DNA of 64,000 bases from Lysobacter capsici (GTDB taxonomy: Bacteria; Pseudomonadota; Gammaproteobacteria; Xanthomonadales; Xanthomonadaceae), in assembly GCF_018732085.1 (NCBI RefSeq), contig NZ_CP076103.1, positions 1,550,001-1,614,000 on the forward strand. Direction: 5' to 3'. Shown here in pieces: positions 16,378 through 25,954 of the stretch. Numbering within the stretch: the first letter of the stretch is position 1; each line of letters opens with the position of its first letter. The position numbers and the translations under genes are program-made. The notes beneath the pieces were generated by a model that searched no databases, was not told the origin of the DNA, and saw only the letters and a program-made list of their open reading frames with translations.

Positions 16378-17678
16378 GCGGCCCTCCGCTCGGCGCGTTG
16401 CGGCACGATGCGCTGGCTGGCCTGGCCGTAGCGCGCGCTGCCGGCGGCGCCGAGCGCGGCGGCAACTTCCACCGCGCTGCGCATACCGTCCTCATGAAAC
16501 CCCCAGCCCCAGTACGCACCGGCGAACCAGGTGCGGCGCTGGCCCTGGATTTCGTGTTTGCGCCGTTGCGCGGCGACGCAGGCCAGGTCGTAGACCGGAT
16601 GTTCGTAGCGCATGCGCCGCAGGATCTTGTCGGGATCGATCGCCTCGCTGCGGTTCAAGGTAACCACCAGCGGCTCCGGCGAATCGATCCCCTGCAACAG
16701 GTTCATGCAATAGCTGACCGTGCAGGCCGCGGCCGCCTCGCGCGGAATATGCGCGTTCCACGCCGCCCAGGCCTTGCGCCGCCGCGGCAACAGCCGCGCG
16801 TCGGTGTGCAGCACGGTGTCGTTGAGTTGATAGCGCATCGCGCCGAGGATGTCGCGTTCGCTGTCGTCGGCGTCTTCGAGCAGGCGCAGGGCCTGGTCGC
16901 TGTGGCAGGCGAGCACGACCTGATCGAAGCGCTCCTCGCCCGCGTCGCTCACTACACTGACCCCGTCGTCGTCGCGGCGCAGCGCACGCACGGGGCAGGC
17001 GATGCGTTCATGCACGTTCCAGCGCGCGCGCAACGCCTGCACATAGCGATCCGACCCGCCTTGCACGACCCGCCACTGCGGCCGCCCCGCGACCTGCAGC
17101 ATCTGGTGATTGGCCATGAACTGGACCAGATACCGCGCCGGGAATGACAGCACGCGCTGCGAGGGGGTCGACCACAGCGCCGAGGCCATCGGCAGCAGAT
17201 GTTCGTCGCGGAAGGCGTCGCCGTAACGGTTCGCGTGCAGGTATTCGCCGAGGGTCGGACCGGCGCCGTCGCTGTCGAGCAACTCGGGCGATTCGCGGTA
17301 GAAACGCAACAGGTCGCGGACCATGCCGAGAAAACGCGGCGAGCACAGATTGCGCCGTTGGCAGAACAGGCCGTCGAGGCTGCCGGCGTTGTACTCCACG
17401 CCGCTAAGTTCGCTGTGGACCGAGAAACTCATCGTGGTCGCCTGCGAGGGCACGTCCAGTTCGTCGAACAGGCGCGACAGCAGCGGATAGTGGGTCTGAT
17501 TGAATACGATGAAACCGGTATCGACGCGGTAGTCGCGGCCGTGCAGGCGGATGTCGTGCGTATGGGTATGGCCGCCGATGCGGTCGGCAGCCTCGAACAA
17601 GGTCACCTCATGCTCGCGCTGCAACAGCCAGGCCGCGGCCAGGCCAGAAATGCCGGAACCGACGATGGCGATGCGCAT
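16374..17678 (-). CDS. FAD-dependent amine-oxidase-type oxidoreductase
   Basis: The 434-aa protein opens with a Rossmann dinucleotide-binding motif (IAIVGSGISGLAAAWLLQRE) and an FAD-contact acidic residue in VTLFEAADRIGGHTHT. Other family features are VDTGFIVFN, YPLLSRLFDELDV and the C-terminal TWFAGAYWGWGFHEDG, which binds the flavin end. Relatives in this context act on acyl chains, perhaps as desaturase- or reductase-like enzymes. It follows the desaturase after a single base and overlaps DUF1365, fitting a stepwise lipid-modification operon. The exact reaction is unknown. Confidence 0.88.
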   Translation of the reverse strand: MRIAIVGSGISGLAAAWLLQREHEVTLFEAADRIGGHTHTHDIRLHGRDYRVDTGFIVFNQTHYPLLSRLFDELDVPSQATTMSFSVHSELSGVEYNAGSLDGLFCQRRNLCSPRFLGMVRDLLRFYRESPELLDSDGAGPTLGEYLHANRYGDAFRDEHLLPMASALWSTPSQRVLSFPARYLVQFMANHQMLQVAGRPQWRVVQGGSDRYVQALRARWNVHERIACPVRALRRDDDGVSVVSDAGEERFDQVVLACHSDQALRLLEDADDSERDILGAMRYQLNDTVLHTDARLLPRRRKAWAAWNAHIPREAAAACTVSYCMNLLQGIDSPEPLVVTLNRSEAIDPDKILRRMRYEHPVYDLACVAAQRRKHEIQGQRRTWFAGAYWGWGFHEDGMRSAVEVAAALGAAGSARYGQASQRIVPQRAERRAA

Positions 17679-17679
17679 G

Positions 17680-18678
17680 TCAGGCCCTCGCCCTGGCCGC
17701 GACCCAGCCCGGAATCGGCTTGAGATCGCGCACCAATCCCAGCAGCGCCATCAGCCGCAAGCCGTAGTAAGTCAGATCGATTTCCCACCAGCGAAAGCCC
17801 TGGCGTACCGTGCCCGGATAGAAATGATGGTTGTTGTGCCAGCCTTCGCCGAAGGTGATCAACGCCAGCCAGAGGTTGTTGCGGCTGTCGTCCTTGGTCT
17901 CGAAGCGGCGCTTGCCGTAGCGGTGGGCCAGCGAATTGATCGTGACCGTGGCGTGGAACAGCACCGTGGTGGAGACGAAAAAGCCCCACACCAGCATCTG
18001 GGAACCGCTGGTGCCGAGCTGCGGCGCGAGGCGCTGCAACAAGGCGCCCAGTCCGAACAACGCCGCCGCGAGCAGCACCGGCACCAGCGTATCGTAGCGA
18101 TCGAGCACGCGAAGTTCGGGGAACCGGGCCAGATCGGGCACGCGCTCCAGCTCGGTGCGGAACGCGCGCGGGGTGAGGAACCAGCCGACATGGCTGCGCA
18201 GGAAGCCATGCACCGCAGGCGAATGCGGATCCAGCGCGGTCTCGGTATGGCGATGATGATTGCGATGATGCGCCGCCCACCACAGCGGCCCACGCTGCAC
18301 GCTGGAGGCGCCGATCAGCGCGAACACGAACTGCATCGCGCGCGAGGTACGGAAGGTCTTGTGCGAGAAGTAGCGGTGATAGAACGCGGTCAGCGCGAAC
18401 ATGCGGATCGCGTACATCGCCGCGGCCACGATCAGCGCGATCGGCGACACGCCGACCCACAGCACCGCGATGCAGGCCAGGTGCATGGCGATGAACGGCG
18501 AGGTGCGCAGCCAGTCGATGCGATCGGCGCGGGCTTCGTCGAGCGGCGCCTGGGTGTCGGTATCGATCCAGCGGCGCACGGTCGCGGTCGCCCGTTGCCA
18601 GCGCGTCGGGCGCGGCGCGGGCGTCGACGTCATGATGACCTCGTCGAGTGTCGAGGTATGGCCGGGGTCGAGCGACAT
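17680..18678 (-). CDS. Membrane acyl desaturase (delta-9 type)
   Basis: The 332-aa integral membrane protein has the three histidine boxes of acyl-CoA/acyl-lipid desaturases: HRYFSH, HRNHHRHT and GEGWHNNHH. Four hydrophobic segments surround them (for example FIAMHLACIAVLWVGV and VLLAAALFGLGALL). It would introduce the double bond that the CFA-like enzymes downstream need. The start at 18678 has a GGAG site; an internal ATG at 18633 (MTSTPAPRP) is also possible. It lies 85 nt downstream of a secreted-protein gene and is probably in the same transcription unit. Confidence 0.92.
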   Translation of the reverse strand: MSLDPGHTSTLDEVIMTSTPAPRPTRWQRATATVRRWIDTDTQAPLDEARADRIDWLRTSPFIAMHLACIAVLWVGVSPIALIVAAAMYAIRMFALTAFYHRYFSHKTFRTSRAMQFVFALIGASSVQRGPLWWAAHHRNHHRHTETALDPHSPAVHGFLRSHVGWFLTPRAFRTELERVPDLARFPELRVLDRYDTLVPVLLAAALFGLGALLQRLAPQLGTSGSQMLVWGFFVSTTVLFHATVTINSLAHRYGKRRFETKDDSRNNLWLALITFGEGWHNNHHFYPGTVRQGFRWWEIDLTYYGLRLMALLGLVRDLKPIPGWVAARARA

Positions 18679-18763
18679 GCCGTGCTCCGATGCGATGCGT
18701 TATCGGGGTCTACGGTGGATGCGCGCGGATGGATGCACTCGCGATGTGTCGCCGACGACAAAC

Positions 18764-19570
18764 TCAGGGGCTTGCATCTGCGCAGCTGTTCGCCAGCGGC
18801 TGGGTTTGCGCGGCCTGGCGTTCGGCGCTGTCGGACTTCGTGGGGGCGGCGAATTCGATGCGCACGTTCTGGTAACGGCCGGCGGAGTCGCGGATGGTGG
18901 CGATGCCGCGGAATTCCAGAAGCCGGCGGTCGGCGACCGCGTAACGCAGTTCGATCGGCGGGATCGCGAAGCCGTACCAGGTGTCCAGCGCCATGCGCAG
19001 ATGGCGCACCGATGCGGCGTCGTTCGCCCGCCTGAGCGGTTCGATCTTGAAATCCAGGAACGAGGCGCGACTGGGCAGCAGGAACGGCGCCGCGATCGGC
19101 TTGTTCGCCGACAACGCATCCCAGCGGTCGCGGATCATCGCATCGAAACCGGCATCGATGACCGCGCCGCGACGTTCGGGCAGGGCGGTCTGCTTGCGCG
19201 CGGACGCGGCGTTCTTGCGGGTATAGACATAACGATGCCCGCTTCGGGTCGACGCGCCTTCCTCGTAGCCGTCGCGGGCATCGACGAAGTCGAAGTCCGG
19301 CGCGGTGGCGCTGGGCGAATCGCTGACCACTTTTCGCGCGAACGCTTCGCCGCGAGGACAGCGATACAGCACCAGGCGTTGTCGAATGCCGCCTTGGGCG
19401 TACAGCCAATGGGTTTCGCGATACAGCACCCGTTCGCCGTTTGGCGCATGGGCCACGCCTTCGTAGCGTTCGTCCGCGCAAGCGCTGTTGATGGTTGCGA
19501 GCAGCCACAGCGAGACCGTCGTGGCGATCGCGATCGGCCCGCCGGGGCGCAACAACCTGCCTGGACGCAT
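18764..19570 (-). CDS. Secreted protein of unknown function upstream of lipid cluster
   Basis: The 268-aa product begins with a basic region and hydrophobic core (IATTVSLWLLATINSACA) typical of a Sec signal peptide, with cleavage likely after SACA. The mature part starts DERYEGVAHAPNGERVLYRE and contains YRCPRGEAFARKVVSD, FDFVDARDGYEEG and LRMALDTWYGFAIPPIELRY. I recognise no named domain. Its position as the first gene before the desaturase suggests an envelope role linked to the lipid cluster. A longer start at 19609 would mask the signal peptide and is less likely. Confidence 0.7.
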   Translation of the reverse strand: MRPGRLLRPGGPIAIATTVSLWLLATINSACADERYEGVAHAPNGERVLYRETHWLYAQGGIRQRLVLYRCPRGEAFARKVVSDSPSATAPDFDFVDARDGYEEGASTRSGHRYVYTRKNAASARKQTALPERRGAVIDAGFDAMIRDRWDALSANKPIAAPFLLPSRASFLDFKIEPLRRANDAASVRHLRMALDTWYGFAIPPIELRYAVADRRLLEFRGIATIRDSAGRYQNVRIEFAAPTKSDSAERQAAQTQPLANSCADASP

Positions 19571-19899
19571 GAATGCTCGCCTTGGCGGCCTTTTGGCCGG
19601 TGTCCGCATGGATACGTTCGCGTGACGGCGAAGGATGCAGGCCTCGACTGAACCGCATGAACGCGGCTTGGCCGCGGTTGTCGTCGATCGCTCGGAGGAA
19701 ATGCAATACGGGTGAAAACGCCAACGCCGTCGGTTTATCCGTCGAAATATTTCCATTCGCTGCATCCCGTCGGTGCGGCCATGCGTATAGCCAGCAAACC
19801 ACGTCGATGCATCGACGCTGTCGCCGCGCGACAGCGCCCCCTCGCAAGCGATCCGCGCCCCATTCCGCGCGGCAAGACCACAACCCATGGAGAGTGATC
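19571..19899. promoter_or_regulatory. Divergent control region: lipid cluster / outer-membrane protein
   Basis: This 329-bp gap separates divergent genes. The most AT-rich part, near 19725-19760, includes GTTTATCC and GAAATATTTCC, and is a likely promoter zone. No sigma or operator site could be assigned with confidence. Confidence 0.3.
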
Positions 19900-20739
19900 A
19901 TGAAAGCGGAATACCTCGCATCGATCGCGGTCGCCGTGATGGCGGCCAGTGCATCACCGGCCTACGCGCAGTCGGCCGAGCAGGACTGGAGCGGTTTCTA
20001 CTTCGGCGGCAACGTCGGCTCGTCCGAACCCAACGGCAGCGGCGGACGGATTTCGTTCGACAACAACCTCGACGGCGGCTACGGCGATACGGTGCGCACC
20101 GCGGCCGGCGCGGATGCGTTCTCGCCGGGCTTCTGCGACGGCGCCGCGGCCGGACGCACGCCGGCTTCGGGCTGCCGTGACGACAAGGGCGGCGCCGACT
20201 ACGGCCTGCGCGCCGGTTACGACTGGCAGCGTGGCCGGCTGGTGTTCGGCGTGGTCGCCGAATACACCCAGGGCGATTCGCGCGACAGCGTGTCGGCGTT
20301 CAGCACCACGCCGGCGTTCTACACCATGACCCGCGATCTCGACACCACCACCGCTTTGCGCGGCCGGGTCGGCTGGACCTTCGGCGGGCAGGGCGACTAT
20401 CTGGTCTACGCCACCGCCGGTGCGGTCCGGGCCAAGATCGATCACCGCTTCAGCACCAGCAACGCGGCCAATGCGTTCGCGTTGCGCGGCGACGACGAGG
20501 TCGATGGCTGGCAGGCCGGTGTCGGCATCGAGCGCAAGGTGCTCGATCACCTCTCGCTCGGCCTGGAATACCTGTACAGCCGCGTCGACGACGACGATTT
20601 CCGCGTCGGCGTATCGCGCGGCGCGGCGCCGGCCAACAATCCGTTCCTGCTGGTCAATGCCAACGGCACCGATTTCCGCCGCAGCGACAGCGATTTCGAA
20701 TTCGGCAGCCTGCGTCTGACCGCGACCTATCGCTTCTGA
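19900..20739 (+). CDS. Outer-membrane beta-barrel protein (Omp25/opacity-like)
   Basis: The 279-aa product has a signal peptide (AVAVMAASASPAYAQ). The mature protein begins with DWSGFYFGGNVG, the first strand motif of the small eight-stranded porin-like family, and ends with LRLTATYRF, a typical outer-membrane C-terminal aromatic. Internal strands alternate polar and hydrophobic residues (YGLRAGYDWQRGRLVFGVV, LSLGLEYLYSRVDD). A GGAG site precedes the ATG at 19900. Function is probably structural or adhesion-related; no ligand can be inferred. A strong hairpin follows. Confidence 0.85.
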   Translation: MKAEYLASIAVAVMAASASPAYAQSAEQDWSGFYFGGNVGSSEPNGSGGRISFDNNLDGGYGDTVRTAAGADAFSPGFCDGAAAGRTPASGCRDDKGGADYGLRAGYDWQRGRLVFGVVAEYTQGDSRDSVSAFSTTPAFYTMTRDLDTTTALRGRVGWTFGGQGDYLVYATAGAVRAKIDHRFSTSNAANAFALRGDDEVDGWQAGVGIERKVLDHLSLGLEYLYSRVDDDDFRVGVSRGAAPANNPFLLVNANGTDFRRSDSDFEFGSLRLTATYRF

Positions 20740-20760
20740 TCGCTTCGATCGGCGTGTCGA

Positions 20761-20798
20761 AACGAAGAAGGCGAGCCGTCGGGCTCGCCTTCTTCGTT
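20761..20798. terminator. Bidirectional hairpin between outer-membrane protein and M20 genes
   Basis: A perfect 17-bp stem, 20761-20777 with 20782-20798 (arm AACGAAGAAGGCGAGCC), with a 4-nt loop lies between the convergent genes. Both arms end in A/T-rich sequence, suiting termination from either side. Confidence 0.8.
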
Positions 20799-20816
20799 AA
20801 CCGGTGGTGCGAAAAC

Positions 20817-22310
<1,494 letters not shown>

Positions 22311-22531
22311 GGGGCGGGGCCTTGGAAACGGGAAAGGCGCCAGTTTACCCCTCCGGGGCCGTGTAGGACTTTTCCTACCCTGCGCTGCGGCTCTGCCCGA
22401 CTTCATTGAGGCCGGCTTGGCGATAACCTGATCCCGTCGAGACATGGAGACTGTCTCCACCGGCGGACACAAGGACTCAGGGATGTACGGCCGCCGGTTC
22501 GGAATGGAATCCAAATCTCAGGAGCTCAATC

Positions 22532-22870
22532 ATGAAATCGTTTGCCCTTATCGCCAAGTCGCTGGTCCTGTCGCTGATGCTCGCCGGCAGTGCCTTCGCC
22601 TCTGAACAGGTCAATATCAACAGCGCCGACGCGGCCACACTGGATCGTGTGCTGCTCAACGTCGGAGCGTCCAAGGCCGAGGCCATCGTCGCGTATCGCA
22701 AGGCCAACGGGGCCTTCCGCAGCGTCGAACAGCTGGCCTTGGTCAAGGGGATCGGTCTGAAGACGGTGGAAAAGAACCGGGATCGCATCGTGGTCGGTGG
22801 CGCGCCGCAAGGCCGTCCGACCAATACGGCCGGGGCCATCGCGGCGCCGCGCTCTGCCAGCAAGCGCTGA
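22532..22870 (+). CDS. ComEA-like secreted helix-hairpin-helix DNA-binding protein
   Basis: The 112-aa product has a signal peptide (LVLSLMLAGSAFA) and then NINSADAATLDRVLLNVG, the classic ComEA start with its Asn/Ala-rich motif. The second hairpin is LALVKGIGLKTVEKNRDRIV. ComEA proteins bind incoming DNA in the periplasm during natural transformation, though short versions occur without a full competence locus. A good AGGAG site precedes the ATG and a strong terminator follows. It is divergent from the M20 peptidase, with about 220 bp between them. Confidence 0.9.
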   Translation: MKSFALIAKSLVLSLMLAGSAFASEQVNINSADAATLDRVLLNVGASKAEAIVAYRKANGAFRSVEQLALVKGIGLKTVEKNRDRIVVGGAPQGRPTNTAGAIAAPRSASKR

Positions 22871-22971
22871 AACAAGTCTGCCGGACACCGTAAGGACGCG
22901 GAGCTGGCAGTTGATCGGGCAAGGAGGCCCGGTAGGATTCGGGGGGAGGTCCCTGGACACGGAAGTACGTC

Positions 22972-23013
22972 GCCCCGCCGCAGAAGGATCTGCGGCGGGG
23001 CACACCTGTTTTT
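22972..23013 (+). terminator. Rho-independent terminator after comEA-like gene
   Basis: A 13-bp perfect stem (22972-22984 with 22989-23001, arm GCCCCGCCGCAGA) with a 4-nt loop is followed by ACACCTGTTTTT. It lies about 100 nt past the stop. Confidence 0.85.
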
Positions 23014-23069
23014 GGGAATCGGGAATCGGGAATCGGGAATCGGGAATCGGGAATCGGGAATCGGGAATG
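23014..23069 (+). repeat. Tandem GGGAATC heptamer array, eight units, no partner arm
   Basis: Seven perfect GGGAATC units and one GGGAATG follow directly after the terminator T-tract. Unlike the copies at 8.4, 27.8 and 63.7 kb, no inverted GATTCCC arm is present nearby. Confidence 0.9.
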
Positions 23070-23171
23070 GCGTTGCGAAATCGCGCGGGTTTCGCGCTGC
23101 GTACGTCGCCACCGATGGGAATCTTGCCGAAGCGGCAATGGCTCCGGGCCTTCCATATCCCGCCCGAAGTA

Positions 23172-23211
23172 TTCCCCCCTTTGAAAAAGGGGGGCAGGGG
23201 GATTTGCTTTT
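23172..23211 (-). repeat. Dispersed C-run/G-run hairpin repeat, solitary copy
   Basis: The sequence TTCCCCCCTTTGAAAAAGGG followed by GGGCAGGGGGATTTGCTTTT matches the inverted repeats at 53771-53817 and 54134-54179. The run CCCCCCTTT..AAAGGGGGG forms an internal hairpin. It lies in the 431-bp gap between comEA-like gene and hutD, which otherwise holds only the terminator and heptamer array. Confidence 0.8.
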
Positions 23212-23301
23212 AGCCCGTCCACTCCGCCGTCCCGCGTCCACCCTGGGCCTGACCCCCTCCAGCCACTAGACTCAGCATCCCGCCGCGATCCGACCCGCGC
23301 C

Positions 23302-23916
23302 ATGTCCGACAGCCTGTCCTGGACCATCCCCGCCAACGAATACCGCCGCGAGCGCTGGCGCAACCAGTTCGGCTGGACCCGCGAGATCGTGCGCATGCGC
23401 CGCGGCGACGGCCTGGACCGTCCGGCGACCGGCGAGGACTGGGACTGGCGCCTGTCGATCGCCGAGATCGAGGCCGACGCGCCGTTCTCGGCGTTTCCCG
23501 GGATCGACCGCGAACTGGTCCTGCTCAGCGGCAACGGCCTGCGCCTGCGGTTCGACGACGGCGAGTCGCACGAACTGCTGCCGCCGCACGACAAACTGCG
23601 TTTCGCCGGCGAGCGCGGGGTGCGCGGCGAATTGCTCGATGGGGTGACCCACGATTTCAACCTGATGTGGCAGCGCGACCGGATTCGCACCGAACTCTGG
23701 CACCGGCCGCTGGTCGGTCCGATGGTGATCTTCGCCGAGCCGCATCAGACCTGGGCGGTGCATCTGCTGGCCGGACAGGCCCGCTTTGCCCCTGACGCGG
23801 GCTTGCCGCCGCTGCAGGCCGGCGATACCGCGATCCTCGCCGCGGGCAGCGAGCGGTTGCGGCATGTGCTGGAAGGCGGTGGCGAGGTGCTGCTGGTGCG
23901 GGTTGCGCCGGTCTAG
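23302..23916 (+). CDS. hutD: HutD family protein
   Basis: The 204-aa protein is a small cupin-like protein of the HutD family. Typical segments are YRRERWRNQFGWTREI near the N-terminus, DWRLSIAEIEADAPFSAFPGIDR, LLSGNGLRL, and DFNLMWQRDRI. HutD is linked to histidine utilisation genes in other bacteria, but none are next to it here, so its job is unclear. It converges with the Imm1-like gene, only 12 bp separating the stops. Confidence 0.85.
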   Translation: MSDSLSWTIPANEYRRERWRNQFGWTREIVRMRRGDGLDRPATGEDWDWRLSIAEIEADAPFSAFPGIDRELVLLSGNGLRLRFDDGESHELLPPHDKLRFAGERGVRGELLDGVTHDFNLMWQRDRIRTELWHRPLVGPMVIFAEPHQTWAVHLLAGQARFAPDAGLPPLQAGDTAILAAGSERLRHVLEGGGEVLLVRVAPV

Positions 23917-23928
23917 GCCGCGAGCCGT

Positions 23929-24282
23929 TCAATCGTCCCGATGCCACAGGACGAACGCGGGCGGCAGGCCGTCGGCGCGGAAGGCGTCGATCGCGCGTTG
24001 CAGGGTCGCGACCGGCAGCGCCCAACTCGCCGGATACTCATCGCGCTGGCCGTTTTCCAGCAGGTAGTCGATGGTCGCCGCCTCGGGACCGGCATAGTCC
24101 GGGTTGCGCGAACTCATGCCCGCGTCGCCGGGTTCGCGCAGGTACATCAGCCAGCCGAGCTCGCCGTTGATCAGCGCGCACAACTGCTGTCCCCACGGAC
24201 CTTCAACCCAGATTTCCCGATACCGCGCGTCGCTTGGGTCGTGGTTCATGGCGTCGCTCCAGGTCCGATCGGCCGCGGTCAT
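23929..24282 (-). CDS. Orphan Imm1-family immunity protein
   Basis: The 117-aa protein (or 106 aa from an internal ATG at 24249) resembles Imm1-type immunity proteins: LGWLMYLREPGDAGMSSRNP, then EAATIDYLLENGQRDEYPAS and WALPVATLQRAIDAF, ending in a Pro-rich strand (LPPAFVLWH). Such proteins neutralise polymorphic or contact-dependent toxins. No toxin gene is adjacent; it lies 19 nt downstream of the flavoreductase gene on the same strand. It could be an orphan protective gene or a repurposed family member. Confidence 0.6.
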   Translation of the reverse strand: MTAADRTWSDAMNHDPSDARYREIWVEGPWGQQLCALINGELGWLMYLREPGDAGMSSRNPDYAGPEAATIDYLLENGQRDEYPASWALPVATLQRAIDAFRADGLPPAFVLWHRDD

Positions 24283-24301
24283 AGCGGATCGCGCTCAAGC
24301 A

Positions 24302-25954
24302 TCAGTACACATCGCGGCGATAGCGCCCATCGGCCGCCATAGTCTCCAGCAGGTCCACTCCCAGCGCTTCGTGCAGCACCGCTTCGACCCCCGGAGCCAT
24401 GCCCTCCAGACTGCCGCAGACATAGATCGCCGCGCCCTGCGCGACCCACTCGCGCAGCGAGTCGATGCGTTCGCGCAGCAGGTCCTGCACGTACACCCGC
24501 GCCGCGCCATCGCGTGAAAACGCATAGTCGACGCGTTCGATCGCGTTCTGCGCATGCCACTGTTCGAGTTCATCGCGATAGTGCAGATCGCAGCCGGCAT
24601 TGCGCTCGCCGAACAGCAGCCAGTTGCGGGTGTGGCCGGCGGCGATACGGGTCTTGAGCAAGGCGCGCAGACCGGCCAGGCCGGTGCCGTTGCCGATCAG
24701 GATCATCGGCCGCGCGTCGACGGGCGCATGGAAGGAGGGATTGCTGCGAATACGCAGATCGATCGGTGCATCGAGCGCGGCGTGCGCCGTCAGCCAGCCG
24801 CTGCCGCTGCCCAGGCGTCCGTCGTCGCGGTGCATCTGCCGGACCAACAGTTGCAGCGACCCATCGGCCGGAACCGAGGCGATCGAATACTCGCGATGCG
24901 GCAAGGCCTTGAGCGCATCGGCGATCGCCTGAGCGCTGCGTCCGACCAAACCGCCCGCATCCGGCAAGCGCGAACGCGCCAGCAATTCGGACAAGGCCTT
25001 GCTCGTGTCGTCGACCCGCACCGAGGTATCGCCGTCGTGACCGACCGCGCGCAACCACTGCGCGACCTCATCGGCGCTGTTGCGCGGACCGATCTCGGCG
25101 ATATCGCCGGCCCGCCATTCCAGCGTCGCGCCGTCGGCCGGGACCAGGGCGATATGGAACGCCGGGCCGCCGGCGCTGCCGGGATTGGACAATCGCCGTT
25201 CGCTCAAGCGCCACGGGCGATACGAAGGCGCGCTCCAGTCGGGCAGGTCGGTGCGTCCGGCGAGTTGCCCCAGGTGATGCTGCCAATGCCGCAACGCGCC
25301 GGCTTCGCCGTTGTCGACCTCGACCAGATCGAACAGCGGCTGCGCGCCGGCGTGGCGCAGCCAATGCTCGAGGCGATGGCCGAACGCGCAGTACTCGGCG
25401 TATTCGCGATCGCCCAGGGCGAGCACGCCGTAGCGCATCGCCGCGAGATGGGCGCCGTGCGCCATGACTCGGCGCACGAAGCGCGCCGAGGAATCCGGCG
25501 CGTCGCCTTCGCCGGTCGTACTGACCACGAATAGCACGCGCGAATATTGCGCCAGTTGCGCGGCGTCCAGGTTGCCGAGCACGGCCAGGTCGGCGCGCAG
25601 GCCCGCATTGCGCAACGCGTCCCAGCTGCGTCGCGCGAGTTGTTCGGCGAAACCGGTCTGGCTGGCGAACGCGACCAGCCAGTCGCCGCGCTGTTGTTCG
25701 ACGATGGCCGGCAACGCGGAGGCGCGCGCGCGGCGACGACGCGACCAGGCGATCGCGGCGACGAAACCGGCGTAGGCCGCGACCAGCGCCGCGGCGAGCC
25801 ACAACCGCCCGCGTCCCGGCGACGACCATTGCAAGGGTTCGGCCTGCCACTGCGACAGGCACAGCGCGAGCGCGATCAACGCGATCACGACCAGCGCGTT
25901 GCCGATCAGGCTCAGATCGATACGGCGGCGGGACGATGACGGCGCTGAGTTCAT
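24302..25954 (-). CDS. Membrane-anchored flavodoxin/FAD reductase (sulfite reductase flavoprotein-like)
   Basis: The 550-aa protein has two N-terminal membrane segments (about 14-32 and 48-66), a flavodoxin domain (ASQTGFAEQLARRSWDAL, STTGEGDAPDSSARF, LALGDREYAEYC), an FAD segment (REYSIASV) and a pyridine-nucleotide segment (IGNGTGLAGLRALLK), ending GRYRRDVY. It resembles CysJ in domain order but is membrane-bound. Its ATG overlaps the apbE stop. In this iron operon it probably passes NAD(P)H electrons to envelope redox partners, for example for ferric-siderophore reduction; that role is inferred. Confidence 0.87.
   Translation of the reverse strand: MNSAPSSSRRRIDLSLIGNALVVIALIALALCLSQWQAEPLQWSSPGRGRLWLAAALVAAYAGFVAAIAWSRRRRARASALPAIVEQQRGDWLVAFASQTGFAEQLARRSWDALRNAGLRADLAVLGNLDAAQLAQYSRVLFVVSTTGEGDAPDSSARFVRRVMAHGAHLAAMRYGVLALGDREYAEYCAFGHRLEHWLRHAGAQPLFDLVEVDNGEAGALRHWQHHLGQLAGRTDLPDWSAPSYRPWRLSERRLSNPGSAGGPAFHIALVPADGATLEWRAGDIAEIGPRNSADEVAQWLRAVGHDGDTSVRVDDTSKALSELLARSRLPDAGGLVGRSAQAIADALKALPHREYSIASVPADGSLQLLVRQMHRDDGRLGSGSGWLTAHAALDAPIDLRIRSNPSFHAPVDARPMILIGNGTGLAGLRALLKTRIAAGHTRNWLLFGERNAGCDLHYRDELEQWHAQNAIERVDYAFSRDGAARVYVQDLLRERIDSLREWVAQGAAIYVCGSLEGMAPGVEAVLHEALGVDLLETMAADGRYRRDVY

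Noticed and set aside
23014..23069. CRISPR or VNTR within a gene
   Set aside because: The heptamers are perfect and contiguous, lie after a terminator, and are not inside a supported gene.
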